Of a DNA stretch of 5,803 nucleotides, positions 1 to 5,565 are shown piece after piece. Each line of letters starts with the position of its first letter. Position 1 is the first letter of the stretch. The notes beneath the pieces are model-generated. The model made no database searches and had not been told where the DNA came from. It saw only the letters and a program-made list of their open reading frames with translations. Position numbers and translations under genes: made by a program. The stretch lies in contig JAOZRC010000255.1 in the NCBI GenBank assembly GCA_029940345.1, forward strand, positions 1,655 through 7,457. Direction: 5' to 3'. Origin of the DNA: Desulfobacterales bacterium (GTDB lineage: Bacteria > Desulfobacterota > Desulfobacteria > Desulfobacterales > JAUCGF01).

Positions 1-28
1 TATCGCTCGCCTTGTATCGCTCGCCTTT
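1..28. repeat. 14-bp tandem duplication in the tail of the Rpn remnant
   Basis: TATCGCTCGCCTTG (1-14) is followed directly by TATCGCTCGCCTTT (15-28), with 13 of 14 bases equal. The unit is not a multiple of three, so it shifts the reading frame of the minus-strand Rpn remnant unless three units are present. The array may continue to the left of the window. Confidence 0.6.
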
Positions 29-333
29 TTGCAAACCGATTTTTTCGCCTTGTCTGCGGGCGGCACCCAGCATGGAAGCTTCATCCTTTAGCGCCCTCTC
101 CCTTTGTTCGGCCAGCAAGCGGATTTCTTCATCTGTGCTGAGCCTTTCAAGAATATCAAACGCCCTGATAATATTTTTATTCGCATAATGGGTTCGCATA
201 TTCTTATCCCCTTCTGTGTGAGCATGATTGAAAAAATGCAGCCATTCGGCCATGCTATTGTCTGGATTTTGCTTATCTTGCGAAGAGAGTGATTTAAACA
301 CCAGATCAAGTTTAGGGGCAATAATTCAGTCAT
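1..333 (-). pseudogene. Rpn family nuclease/putative transposase remnant (frameshifted, internally deleted, cut by window edge)
   Basis: Read on the minus strand, the frame that ends at the window edge encodes IIAPKLDLVFKSLSSQ, then NPDNSMAEWLHFFNHAHTEG, then NKNIIRAFDILERLSTDEE and a tail ALKDEASMLGAARRQGEKIG. The first piece is the usual N-terminus of Rpn-type proteins (PD-(D/E)XK nuclease family 'transposases' linked to recombination-promoting nuclease). The rest is their C-terminal helical region with the G-rich charged tail. The roughly 150-180 residues that normally separate the two parts, including the nuclease core, are missing. The natural ATG (333-331) begins M-T-E, but the following codons fall out of frame by one base with I-I-A-P-K-L-D-L; the matching frame has a TGA at 328-326 just before it. 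Two independent lesions make a functional product unlikely. The longest open frame here (339-88) is a shadow of the wrong frame. The 3' end lies outside the window. Family assignment is from recalled sequence patterns, not a search. Confidence 0.72.
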
Positions 334-590
334 CTTCAACTTATAGCGTTATAAATGATTTAATGCAAATGAAATTACACCTATAAAATTCCCTCATCCC
401 GCTATTCATGTATCTTTGCCATAAACCTCAACGCCTAAATATTCCTTGGGATTCCCTTTTTCTGTTGATTAAGCCGTGTCATCTGCAAAATAATTTATTT
501 TTTTTGTTACCTTTTTCTCTTCAGCTTCGGTTAAGTAAATATAGCAACTGACATAAAAGAGGGATAATTAATTAAAAAGAGGAATCTGAC
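334..590. other. AT-rich spacer between the Rpn remnant and the STAS gene
   Basis: No convincing gene, RNA or promoter is seen. The stretch is AT-rich with stops in all frames, and includes a T-rich run at 497-506. It must carry the promoter for the STAS gene if that gene heads its own transcript, but no sigma-70 pair with good spacing or sigma-54 GG/GC pair stands out. Confidence 0.4.
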
Positions 591-920
591 ATGAAAATAA
601 GCATTCAAAATATTGGCGATGTTTCCATCGTGGCATTAAACAACGATTTTTATAAAACAAAGCTTATGAATCCGTCTGTTTTATCTGTTTTGCAAAGAAG
701 TAATAAACTGGTGTTTGACATGAGCCATGTCAAATTTTTTGACAGTTCCGGCTGCGGCATCTTGCTCTCCTATCTCAAAACACTTACCAATTCCGGCGGC
801 GATCTGAAATTATGCCGGGTGCGCAAAACCGTTCTGACATTGTTTGAACTTTTACGAATTCATCGGATTGTCGAAATTTTCAATACACCGGAAGAAGCGG
901 TGCGTTCGTTTGGGGATTGA
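591..920 (+). CDS. single-domain STAS protein, anti-sigma factor antagonist type
   Basis: A 109-residue cytoplasmic protein that is one STAS domain, the normal length for SpoIIAA/RsbV-type anti-anti-sigma factors. The hallmark is FDMSHVKFFDSSGCG at residues 42-56: a beta strand leading into D51-S52-S53-G54-x-G56, where the family's regulatory serine (second Ser, here S53) is phosphorylated by an HPK-like anti-sigma kinase. The later stretch GGDLKLCRV (69-77) and the LFELLRIHRIVEIF helix/strand (84-97) also fit STAS. Known role of the family: when unphosphorylated it binds the anti-sigma kinase and frees the sigma factor or other partner. The start is set by AGAGGA at 578-583, 7 nt upstream. 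No kinase or PP2C phosphatase gene is in the window, so the partner is unknown. The next gene follows after 29 nt, and co-transcription is likely. It could instead regulate a non-sigma target, as many single STAS proteins do. Confidence 0.85.
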   Translation: MKISIQNIGDVSIVALNNDFYKTKLMNPSVLSVLQRSNKLVFDMSHVKFFDSSGCGILLSYLKTLTNSGGDLKLCRVRKTVLTLFELLRIHRIVEIFNTPEEAVRSFGD

Positions 921-949
921 CAACAACCGTAGCATTATAAAGGAATACC

Positions 950-1288
950 ATGAAAAAAACTGATACAGACCTGCAAACAGTAACCGAATTGAAACGATTT
1001 ATAAAAGAAATCCTTTTGGAAAACAAAATGTTGAAAGCGGAGAACAATGAATTGATGCAAAATAATCAGAAATTGATGACTCTATCAAAAAAATCATCAG
1101 CACTGAACGGTCTTATTTCAATATGCTCTAATTGCAAAAATATTCGTGAAACCAACGGGATACAACAACGTGACTGGATGGTGCCGGAAGCCTTTTTGGA
1201 AAAATACACCGAGGCCCGCTTTACCCATAGCTTATGTCCGCCATGTGCTCAAACGCTATATCCGAGCCTCAAGTCTGTCAAAACTTAA
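950..1288 (+). CDS. small coiled-coil protein with Cys4 (CxxC...CPxC) sensor-tail module
   Basis: A 112-residue soluble protein with two parts. Residues about 8-48 are rich in Leu/Glu/Lys/Asn with a heptad-like pattern (ILLENKMLKAENNELMQNN), predicted to form a coiled coil. Residues 53-107 carry C59-x2-C62 in GLISICSNCKNIR and C96-x2-C99 in FTHSLCPPCAQTLYP, with H93 nearby. This is the pattern often seen at the extreme C-terminus of PAS kinases and response regulators of Desulfobacterota (like GLIPICASCKKIR ... HGICPxCxxxLYP). The four cysteines could bind zinc or another metal; that is inference. Here the module stands alone on a coiled coil, with no receiver or kinase domain. The start has AAAGGA at 939-944, 5 nt upstream. 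The STAS gene ends 29 nt before it, suggesting a shared transcript and possibly a shared pathway. The exact function is not known. Confidence 0.75.
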   Translation: MKKTDTDLQTVTELKRFIKEILLENKMLKAENNELMQNNQKLMTLSKKSSALNGLISICSNCKNIRETNGIQQRDWMVPEAFLEKYTEARFTHSLCPPCAQTLYPSLKSVKT

Positions 1289-1336
1289 AAATTATGTTAG
1301 CCGAAAGCGGCAAGGTTTTATTCAGATCAAGGTATT

Positions 1337-1342
1337 AGGAGG
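1337..1342 (+). promoter_or_regulatory. ribosome binding site choosing the 1347 start
   Basis: AGGAGG lies only 4 nt before ATG 1347. The frame is open further up, to an ATG at 1146, but that stretch lies inside the preceding gene in another frame and has no such site. In-frame ATGs at 1362, 1365 and 1368 give slightly longer spacing but would shorten the basic start of the signal peptide. Confidence 0.6.
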
Positions 1343-1346
1343 AATT

Positions 1347-2513
1347 ATGTATAAAATAAAGATGATGATGGTAGGCGCTCTAACGCTGTTTTTATTTGGC
1401 CTGAACGGTGTTGATGCTTGGGCGTCAAAAGCCGTTGATTCGAAGTGGTCTTTTGAATTTCAGGATGTTTCCGTTAAAGAGGCGCTAGCTCAAATTAGCC
1501 AAAAGGCCGGGGTTACATTTAAGGCGAATGAGGAATTGATTGAAAAGACTATGGCAAAAAAAATGTTGCATAAATCCTATTACAATAAAAACCTGGATAA
1601 AATTATTCAGGATATTTTCGAAAAGGATAATTGCGCTTTCACTTGGTTGTATAAAAACAATCGACTAAATCAGGTTGAGATTTGGATTGTTGGAGGTACG
1701 CAGGAAAAAAAGATGGGGATAAAAAAGGCTGGCGGGCCAGGCTCTTTAAACAAATCCGCAAAAACAGGCTTTCCCAGTAAACGTGCAATCTCTTCTTTCA
1801 AACAAAGTATGAACAAGAGTCAGAGAAGATTCAAAAATGTAAAGCATTCCACTTTTAAACAACCGGGACGGCGTTTGAAATCGTCGCGACATATCAATCC
1901 ATCTTCATTTGTACCGGATAGCATAACTGATAGAAACTCCTCAAAAAATTTAAAAAGCACCTATACCAACCATTCTCAATCCTCAAGCGGCAATGTTACA
2001 AGTGCATCCAAAATTGTTAATCTGCCTGAGATTGCATACGATTCACAATCATCGGGATCAAATGTGAAAATAAACAGCGCTGATCCGAAATATCCGACTG
2101 ACAACGCTGAAATTATTTCAAAAACAGAAACAATTGGTGATTCCGGATTACCGTCACTATCAAATATGCTACCGATTATTGCAGAAAACGAAAATCTGGT
2201 AAGCATGATAACCTCGGTAGAAACTCTGCCTGCAACAATAATTGAAGAGGAAATGCCGGATACTGAAAAACAAAAAGATGAGAACAACAATCAGGAAGGC
2301 GCGCCGAATTCAGGCTTAGGTTTGCCCTCAATAGGAGACGGCATGAAAATGCCTGATATTACAAAAAATGAAAACGATAATCAGGAAACCCTGGCTTCAG
2401 AAATTACGCTGCCTGCCATAGTAATTGAAGACGAAATTCCGTCCCTTGATGAATACGAAAATGATGATCAAGAAATCACGCCGATTGAAAAGTTGCCTAA
2501 TGTTTCAAAATAA
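1347..2513 (+). CDS. exported STN-like domain protein with basic linker and acidic repeat tail
   Basis: A 388-residue protein. Residues 1-26 form a Sec signal peptide: K-rich start, hydrophobic core GALTLFLFGLNG and a likely cut after AWA. Residues 33-117 (from WSFEFQDVSVKEALAQISQ to QVEIWIVGG) resemble the STN domain (secretin and TonB N-terminal short domain): FxFxDVxxxEALxxIS, a two-strand middle, then a helix and a terminal I-strand. No secretin or TonB barrel follows, so this is a stand-alone STN-like protein, as found in exported proteins of this kind of genome. Residues 119-200 are strongly basic (about 21 K/R against 3 D/E) and low in complexity. Residues 201-290 are Ser/Asn rich. Residues 290-379 hold three imperfect acidic repeats. 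There is no transmembrane segment after the signal and no PEP-CTERM tail, so a periplasmic location is the simplest reading. It lies 58 nt after the Cys4 gene. The function is unknown; binding to another envelope component is plausible for an STN domain. Confidence 0.7.
   Translation: MYKIKMMMVGALTLFLFGLNGVDAWASKAVDSKWSFEFQDVSVKEALAQISQKAGVTFKANEELIEKTMAKKMLHKSYYNKNLDKIIQDIFEKDNCAFTWLYKNNRLNQVEIWIVGGTQEKKMGIKKAGGPGSLNKSAKTGFPSKRAISSFKQSMNKSQRRFKNVKHSTFKQPGRRLKSSRHINPSSFVPDSITDRNSSKNLKSTYTNHSQSSSGNVTSASKIVNLPEIAYDSQSSGSNVKINSADPKYPTDNAEIISKTETIGDSGLPSLSNMLPIIAENENLVSMITSVETLPATIIEEEMPDTEKQKDENNNQEGAPNSGLGLPSIGDGMKMPDITKNENDNQETLASEITLPAIVIEDEIPSLDEYENDDQEITPIEKLPNVSK
2214..2483 (+). repeat. 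three imperfect acidic repeats of about 30 codons in the STN-like protein
   Basis: Residues 290-320, 321-350 and 351-379 share the layout LP-x-I-x-x-(E/D)-x-x-x-P, then an Asp/Glu/Asn-rich run ending in NQE or DQE. Units 1 and 3 are also close at DNA level (compare about 2229-2258 with 2411-2440, which share ATAATTGAAGA/GTAATTGAAGA followed by GAAAT). This points to duplication followed by divergence. About 25 D/E against 6 K/R occur in residues 289-388. Confidence 0.65.
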
Positions 2514-2696
2514 AAAATATTTCAGCGAACCTTAGTTTCGTTATGGAATTATTAAGATAATTTATTAATTTGATATGTTATTTCTAAATGGAGGAGGTGA
2601 TTTTAAAAATAACAGCTAGAGTTTTTTATCATTACTGAACAAGACTTTAAAACGTACTCACAAGTCACTGATTTATTATTTAACTATCGAATAAAT

Positions 2697-2702
2697 GGAG
2701 GT
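2697..2702 (+). promoter_or_regulatory. ribosome binding site that rules out the upstream ATG of the M23 gene
   Basis: The frame opens with ATG 2695, but GGAGGT at 2697-2702 overlaps that codon and sits 4 nt before ATG 2707. Start 2707 also begins a clean signal peptide (MKKYITILG). The first four codons of the longer reading are therefore the ribosome binding site itself. Confidence 0.75.
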
Positions 2703-2706
2703 AAAA

Positions 2707-4272
2707 ATGAAGAAATATATTACGATACTTGGTATTTTGGCTATCTTTTTTTCACAAGTAACTATCACATTTGCTTTAACGGAAGAGGAAGTGCGAGAAA
2801 TGATAAAATCTGGCACTCATCAACTTTCCTGGGCCTACTACACTGACTGTATAGACGGCTATGATTGTTTTGACGCCGAACATATACAAGATAAATGGCG
2901 TAAGTGGTATATATCAAGTATACTGCCTAATAATTATTGGACTGGAGATGTATATGCTTTGACGCCCATAAAAAACAATAAAAACGGTTGGGGGACGGTT
3001 GGAAGGGACATAGCTGCTTTTAATTTTGATAACTATGAAATAATCATAGAAGATAGCTTAGATACGGATTCATCTGATGTTTACTTTGATGTTGGTTGGA
3101 ATGAATATGCTGAAGATGCCAGAATTCATAACTGGAGGAAGTGGATTCAGGGGCAGACTGTACCTATCAAATGGTATTTTTTCAATCTGAAAGGCACAAG
3201 CAATTGGTACATCATCAACGAACCCTCATACGCCTGCGGTGTTCATATCTTATTATTTGCCGCTAAGGATGGCGAATATGATTGGAAGCCAGTTGATACA
3301 AGTGGTTTAAAACCAATTTTTACTCAAGAAAATGATATGCTTTATTTGGAATTCACCGAAATTATTAAAAATGAAGAGGAAGAAATGAACAAGACTCAAT
3401 TAATCTGTATCGGTGCAAAAAAAGTCAATCTGAAAAAAGGAGTTAATTACTTCAAATTCGAGGTTGAACCCGGTTCTCATTATAGCTTTATAGTTAACTC
3501 AAATGATTATTATCATCATATTAAGAGTAAAGGCGCATTATTTAGCGGTTCTGGTTTTCAAGCTGAATCGGTGGGTTATCCAAGTTGTAGTAACGGAGAG
3601 ATTGCTTATCATTGCAATAACAACGGAGCTGATAATGCTTTTCCATCCAAATCAGCTATAATGTTTTACGCAGATCCTAATGATTATTCCTCTAATTACT
3701 TTAACTATATCAGAATTGAAACGATGAATGAAGTAAACAATACATGGATCAAATTAGTAAAGAAAAACGATAAATATTTTTCGCCGCCATTTAATAAACA
3801 AGTTCGATATTATAACGCATTCAAGCACAAAGCAAATTTAGATGGAGTGCATGAAGATGGAGAAATGACGTATAATGGTCACGACGGTGTTGATATAGCT
3901 ACAAATGATACCAGCCGACAAGTCCGTGCTGTCGCAAATGGAAAAGTTATCAAGATAGAATATCAAACTTGTCAGCTCGGTAGAATGGTTTGGATTAAGC
4001 ATACACTGCCGGATGAAGACGGTGATGGACATGATGATGTTTATACAAGCCTGTATGGCCATCTTGAAAATGACTTTGATATCAATGTAAATGATGAGGT
4101 TACAAAAGGACAAGTCATTGGTAAGATAAGGAACACAGCTTCATGCAGTGACGCATATAAAGAACACTTGCACTTTGAAATGTGGAAAAAAGAGTATATG
4201 ATTTGGAATAATGGATATTCTAATGCCAGCGGCGGTCAGATTGACCCGTTACCAGTTTTGTTTGAAAAATAA
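2707..4272 (+). CDS. exported M23 (LytM-type) metallopeptidase with novel N-terminal region
   Basis: A 521-residue protein. Residues 1-23 form a Sec signal peptide (MKKYITILGI start, likely cut after TFA). The C-terminal M23/LytM zinc peptidase domain spans about 365-518: H392-D-G-V-D396 (zinc ligands), Y450-G-H452-L (catalytic His) and H487-L-H489-F-E (catalytic and zinc His). All five key residues known from LytM are present, so it should be active, most likely on peptidoglycan peptide bridges. A short acidic insert, DEDGDGHDD (436-444), just before the YGHL motif looks able to bind calcium. Residues 24-360 match no family I recognise. They hold a twice-used WRKW motif (64-67 and 143-146), many Trp/Tyr, and paired cysteines (C48/C54, C294/C303, C422/C480) that could form disulfides in the periplasm. 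The gene is very AT-rich. It stands apart from its upstream neighbour by 193 nt and is followed by a strong hairpin, so it is probably its own transcript. Confidence 0.88.
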   Translation: MKKYITILGILAIFFSQVTITFALTEEEVREMIKSGTHQLSWAYYTDCIDGYDCFDAEHIQDKWRKWYISSILPNNYWTGDVYALTPIKNNKNGWGTVGRDIAAFNFDNYEIIIEDSLDTDSSDVYFDVGWNEYAEDARIHNWRKWIQGQTVPIKWYFFNLKGTSNWYIINEPSYACGVHILLFAAKDGEYDWKPVDTSGLKPIFTQENDMLYLEFTEIIKNEEEEMNKTQLICIGAKKVNLKKGVNYFKFEVEPGSHYSFIVNSNDYYHHIKSKGALFSGSGFQAESVGYPSCSNGEIAYHCNNNGADNAFPSKSAIMFYADPNDYSSNYFNYIRIETMNEVNNTWIKLVKKNDKYFSPPFNKQVRYYNAFKHKANLDGVHEDGEMTYNGHDGVDIATNDTSRQVRAVANGKVIKIEYQTCQLGRMVWIKHTLPDEDGDGHDDVYTSLYGHLENDFDINVNDEVTKGQVIGKIRNTASCSDAYKEHLHFEMWKKEYMIWNNGYSNASGGQIDPLPVLFEK

Positions 4273-4339
4273 TTTTGACTTTTTACAAAACCATCATGAT
4301 GAACGCATTAAATTTATCATATGCGCTTACATTTAGTCG

Positions 4340-4374
4340 GGAAGACAATTTTTAATCAATAAAAATTGTCTTCC
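4340..4374. terminator. perfect 14-bp inverted repeat after the M23 gene
   Basis: GGAAGACAATTTTT (4340-4353) pairs without mismatch with AAAAATTGTCTTCC (4361-4374) across a 7-nt loop, 67 nt after the peptidase stop codon. The lower stem has GC pairs, but no T run follows on either strand. It may therefore act with the second hairpin downstream, protect the mRNA 3' end, or be a protein site rather than a classic intrinsic terminator. Confidence 0.55.
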
Positions 4375-4381
4375 ATATCAT

Positions 4382-4404
4382 TCTGAATATTGTTCAGAGT
4401 TTTT
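4382..4404 (+). terminator. short hairpin with T5 tract
   Basis: TCTGAA (4382-4387) pairs with TTCAGA (4393-4398) across TATTG and is followed by G and five T. It lies 7 nt after the larger hairpin and has the order expected of a weak rho-independent terminator for the peptidase transcript. A wider pair TTCCATA (4371-4377) / TATGGAA (4410-4416) encloses it. Confidence 0.4.
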
Positions 4405-4521
4405 ATAAGTATGGAATGACAGAAGTTAAAACATTTCCAATGTCAATGTAAATTACGACAATATACGGTTAGAGTGTATTTATTACGCACATTTAATGAT
4501 ATAGGTTATTGAATTTAAAAT

Positions 4522-4719
4522 ATGGATAATTTAACCACAATCAATTGTCCATTTTGCAATTATCTTATCTGTCGCGATTTAAATAGAATTTCCGAACAAT
4601 CAAGCAATTTCAAATTTGCGAAATACAGCTTAAATGGTAATGACCAAGTTGGAATGGAGGAATTGATTTATATTTTGCAGGAGGAGGCTGAGTTGAGACA
4701 AGCCTTTAGAAGTCGATAG
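4522..4719 (+). CDS. short ORF with degenerate dockerin-like EF-hand repeat, probably a remnant
   Basis: A 65-codon frame. Residues 34-59 (KYSLNGNDQVGMEELIYILQ, then EEAELR) match the dockerin-like repeat common at the C-termini of secreted proteins in Desulfobacterota, of the form DLNGDGKVGMEDVIYILQVLAGLRP. The calcium loop (36-47) is decayed: position 1 is Ser instead of Asp, position 5 Asn, and the usual Gly at position 6 is Asp. The N-terminal part has C9-P-F-C12 and C17, like half of a zinc knuckle, but lacks a full ligand set. There is no signal peptide, no ribosome binding site before ATG 4522, and an in-frame TAA sits at 4516-4518. The best reading is the broken 3' end of a larger secreted-protein gene. 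A short expressed protein cannot be excluded. Confidence 0.4.
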   Translation: MDNLTTINCPFCNYLICRDLNRISEQSSNFKFAKYSLNGNDQVGMEELIYILQEEAELRQAFRSR

Positions 4720-4734
4720 CGAAATACAAGGACA

Positions 4735-4777
4735 ACAGATAAGAATGGGAATGATCATTTTTCTTTTCTTATCCTGT
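4735..4777. repeat. inverted repeat between the dockerin remnant and the PEP-CTERM gene
   Basis: ACAGATAAGAA (4735-4745) pairs with TTCTTATCCTGT (4766-4777) with one bulged base, around a 20-nt loop that itself holds the palindrome AATGATCATT (4750-4759). No T run follows. It may be a weak transcript boundary or an operator-like site upstream of the PEP-CTERM gene. Confidence 0.35.
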
Positions 4778-4810
4778 TTCCCTGTAGTTCTATGCCAAAT
4801 TCTGCGAGGG

Positions 4811-4822
4811 AAGGAGGTGATC
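4811..4822 (+). promoter_or_regulatory. extended anti-SD complement in the leader of the PEP-CTERM gene
   Basis: AAGGAGGTGATC is complementary over 12 bases to the usual 3' end of bacterial 16S rRNA, but no ATG lies at working distance: the next, at 4835, is 17 nt from the core and opens only 8 codons. The gene has its own site at 4879-4883. It may be a ribosome standby or leader element, or chance. A 10-base match, AGGAGGTGAT, occurs at 2592-2601 in the leader of the peptidase gene. Confidence 0.35.
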
Positions 4823-4878
4823 TGGCAGCAAACAATGGTAATAAAATTATGTAAATTTTGAATTATTAACGAATACAC

Positions 4879-4883
4879 GGAGG
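4879..4883 (+). promoter_or_regulatory. ribosome binding site choosing the 4891 start
   Basis: GGAGG lies 1 nt before ATG 4885, too close for use, and 7 nt before ATG 4891. The start is therefore taken at 4891, which also opens the signal peptide with MKKMKI. Confidence 0.7.
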
Positions 4884-4890
4884 TATGAAC

Positions 4891-5565
4891 ATGAAAAAAA
4901 TGAAGATTTTATTTTTCGGCTTGATTTGTTTTATTTTCAGCACATCGGGTGCATCGGCATTGCAGTTTGAACTTGTTGACTGGGCCTTTAATATTGACGG
5001 AACCATGTCTGAAAAATATTTGGGCGATGCCATGCCGGTCACTGGTGAATTAACGGATGGTCTCGGCACGTTGTCCTGGACTACCGATGAGGCGGGCGAT
5101 CATTCTTTTCTGGCTTGGTTCGATCATCAGATTGATGCTGATATCAACACGTTCTTTAATGAATACGGCGGTGTCAGCGGTTCTCCAGAGACCGGGCAGT
5201 CATGGGAAATCGACGAACCGGGGTATGTTTTCGGTGATATATACGATAATGTATTGGCTGGAGCTTTGGATAATAACAATGGCGTTTCCGGAATCCTGGA
5301 CGATGTCTCGATGGCCATGGGATGGGATTTTTCCCTGGACGCAGGTCAGAAGGCCGTGATTGGCCTGACGCTATCACACATCGCGCCCGAAACCGGATTT
5401 TATCTTTTCCATACCGATAAGCATAGCAAAGCGAGCATCTATTTATCCAGCACGCTGACTGTCAACGGCGCTCCCGCTGTTCCTGAACCAGGAACTATGG
5501 TGCTTTTGTGCATCGGTCTTGCGGGAATGGTCGGTATCAGAAAAAAGATTATGGTGAAAAACTGA
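4891..5565 (+). CDS. PEP-CTERM sorting domain protein (exosortase substrate)
   Basis: A 224-residue exported protein. Residues 1-23 form a Sec signal peptide (KKMKI start, hydrophobic LFFGLICFIF, likely cut after ASA). The C-terminus is a textbook PEP-CTERM signal: V197-P-E-P-G-T, a hydrophobic segment LLCIGLAGMVGI (205-216), then R217-K-K and a short tail. In the family this tail is recognised by an exosortase (EpsH/XrtA type) and cleaved near the PEP motif, so the mature protein reaches the surface or the exopolysaccharide matrix. The middle (24-190) is acidic and rich in aromatic residues, with WFDHQIDADINTFFNEYGG, SWEIDEPG and DVSMAMGWDF; I recognise it only as a recurrent type of PEP-CTERM protein with no known activity. 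It is much richer in G+C than the peptidase gene. No exosortase or PrsK/PrsR regulator genes are in the window. A terminator follows at once, so it is probably monocistronic. Confidence 0.9.
   Translation: MKKMKILFFGLICFIFSTSGASALQFELVDWAFNIDGTMSEKYLGDAMPVTGELTDGLGTLSWTTDEAGDHSFLAWFDHQIDADINTFFNEYGGVSGSPETGQSWEIDEPGYVFGDIYDNVLAGALDNNNGVSGILDDVSMAMGWDFSLDAGQKAVIGLTLSHIAPETGFYLFHTDKHSKASIYLSSTLTVNGAPAVPEPGTMVLLCIGLAGMVGIRKKIMVKN

Noticed and set aside
88..339. 83-codon minus-strand ORF over the Rpn remnant
   Set aside because: The family-like sequence lies in another minus-strand frame; this frame gives no recognisable protein and is open by chance.
415..500. Minus-strand fragment reading NPKEYLGVEVYGKDT before a stop
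   Set aside because: It looks protein-like over 18 codons, but an in-frame TAA cuts it off upstream and no family is recognised. Too short to call.
1300..1311. GCCGAAAGCGGC hairpin before the STN-like gene, considered as riboswitch or terminator
   Set aside because: Only a 4-bp stem with no T tract, and the surrounding bases do not fit the c-di-GMP-I (GEMM) aptamer or another riboswitch I know.
1146..1346. 67-codon upstream extension of the STN-like gene
   Set aside because: It overlaps the Cys4 gene in another frame, has no ribosome binding site, and would bury the signal peptide. AGGAGG at 1337 favours the 1347 start.
4811..4829. Minus-strand similarity to the 3' end of 16S rRNA (GATCACCTCCTT)
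   Set aside because: Only the last bases agree; the sequence upstream on that strand does not continue as 16S rRNA, so it is not an rRNA fragment.
4821..4840. Possible sigma-54 promoter at TGGCAGCAAACAATGG before the PEP-CTERM gene
   Set aside because: The -24 like TGGCAG is present, but the expected TTGC at the -12 position is AATG, so the element is not supported.
4792..4854. 20-codon ORF MPNSAREGGDLAANNGNKIM
   Set aside because: No ribosome binding site and no recognisable features.
4745..4861. 38-codon plus-strand ORF with a hydrophobic start (MGMIIFLFLSCF)
   Set aside because: The only upstream site, AAGGA at 4728, is 12 nt away, the ORF runs through a hairpin and the SD-like element, and no family pattern is seen. 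It could be a small membrane peptide, but the support is too thin.
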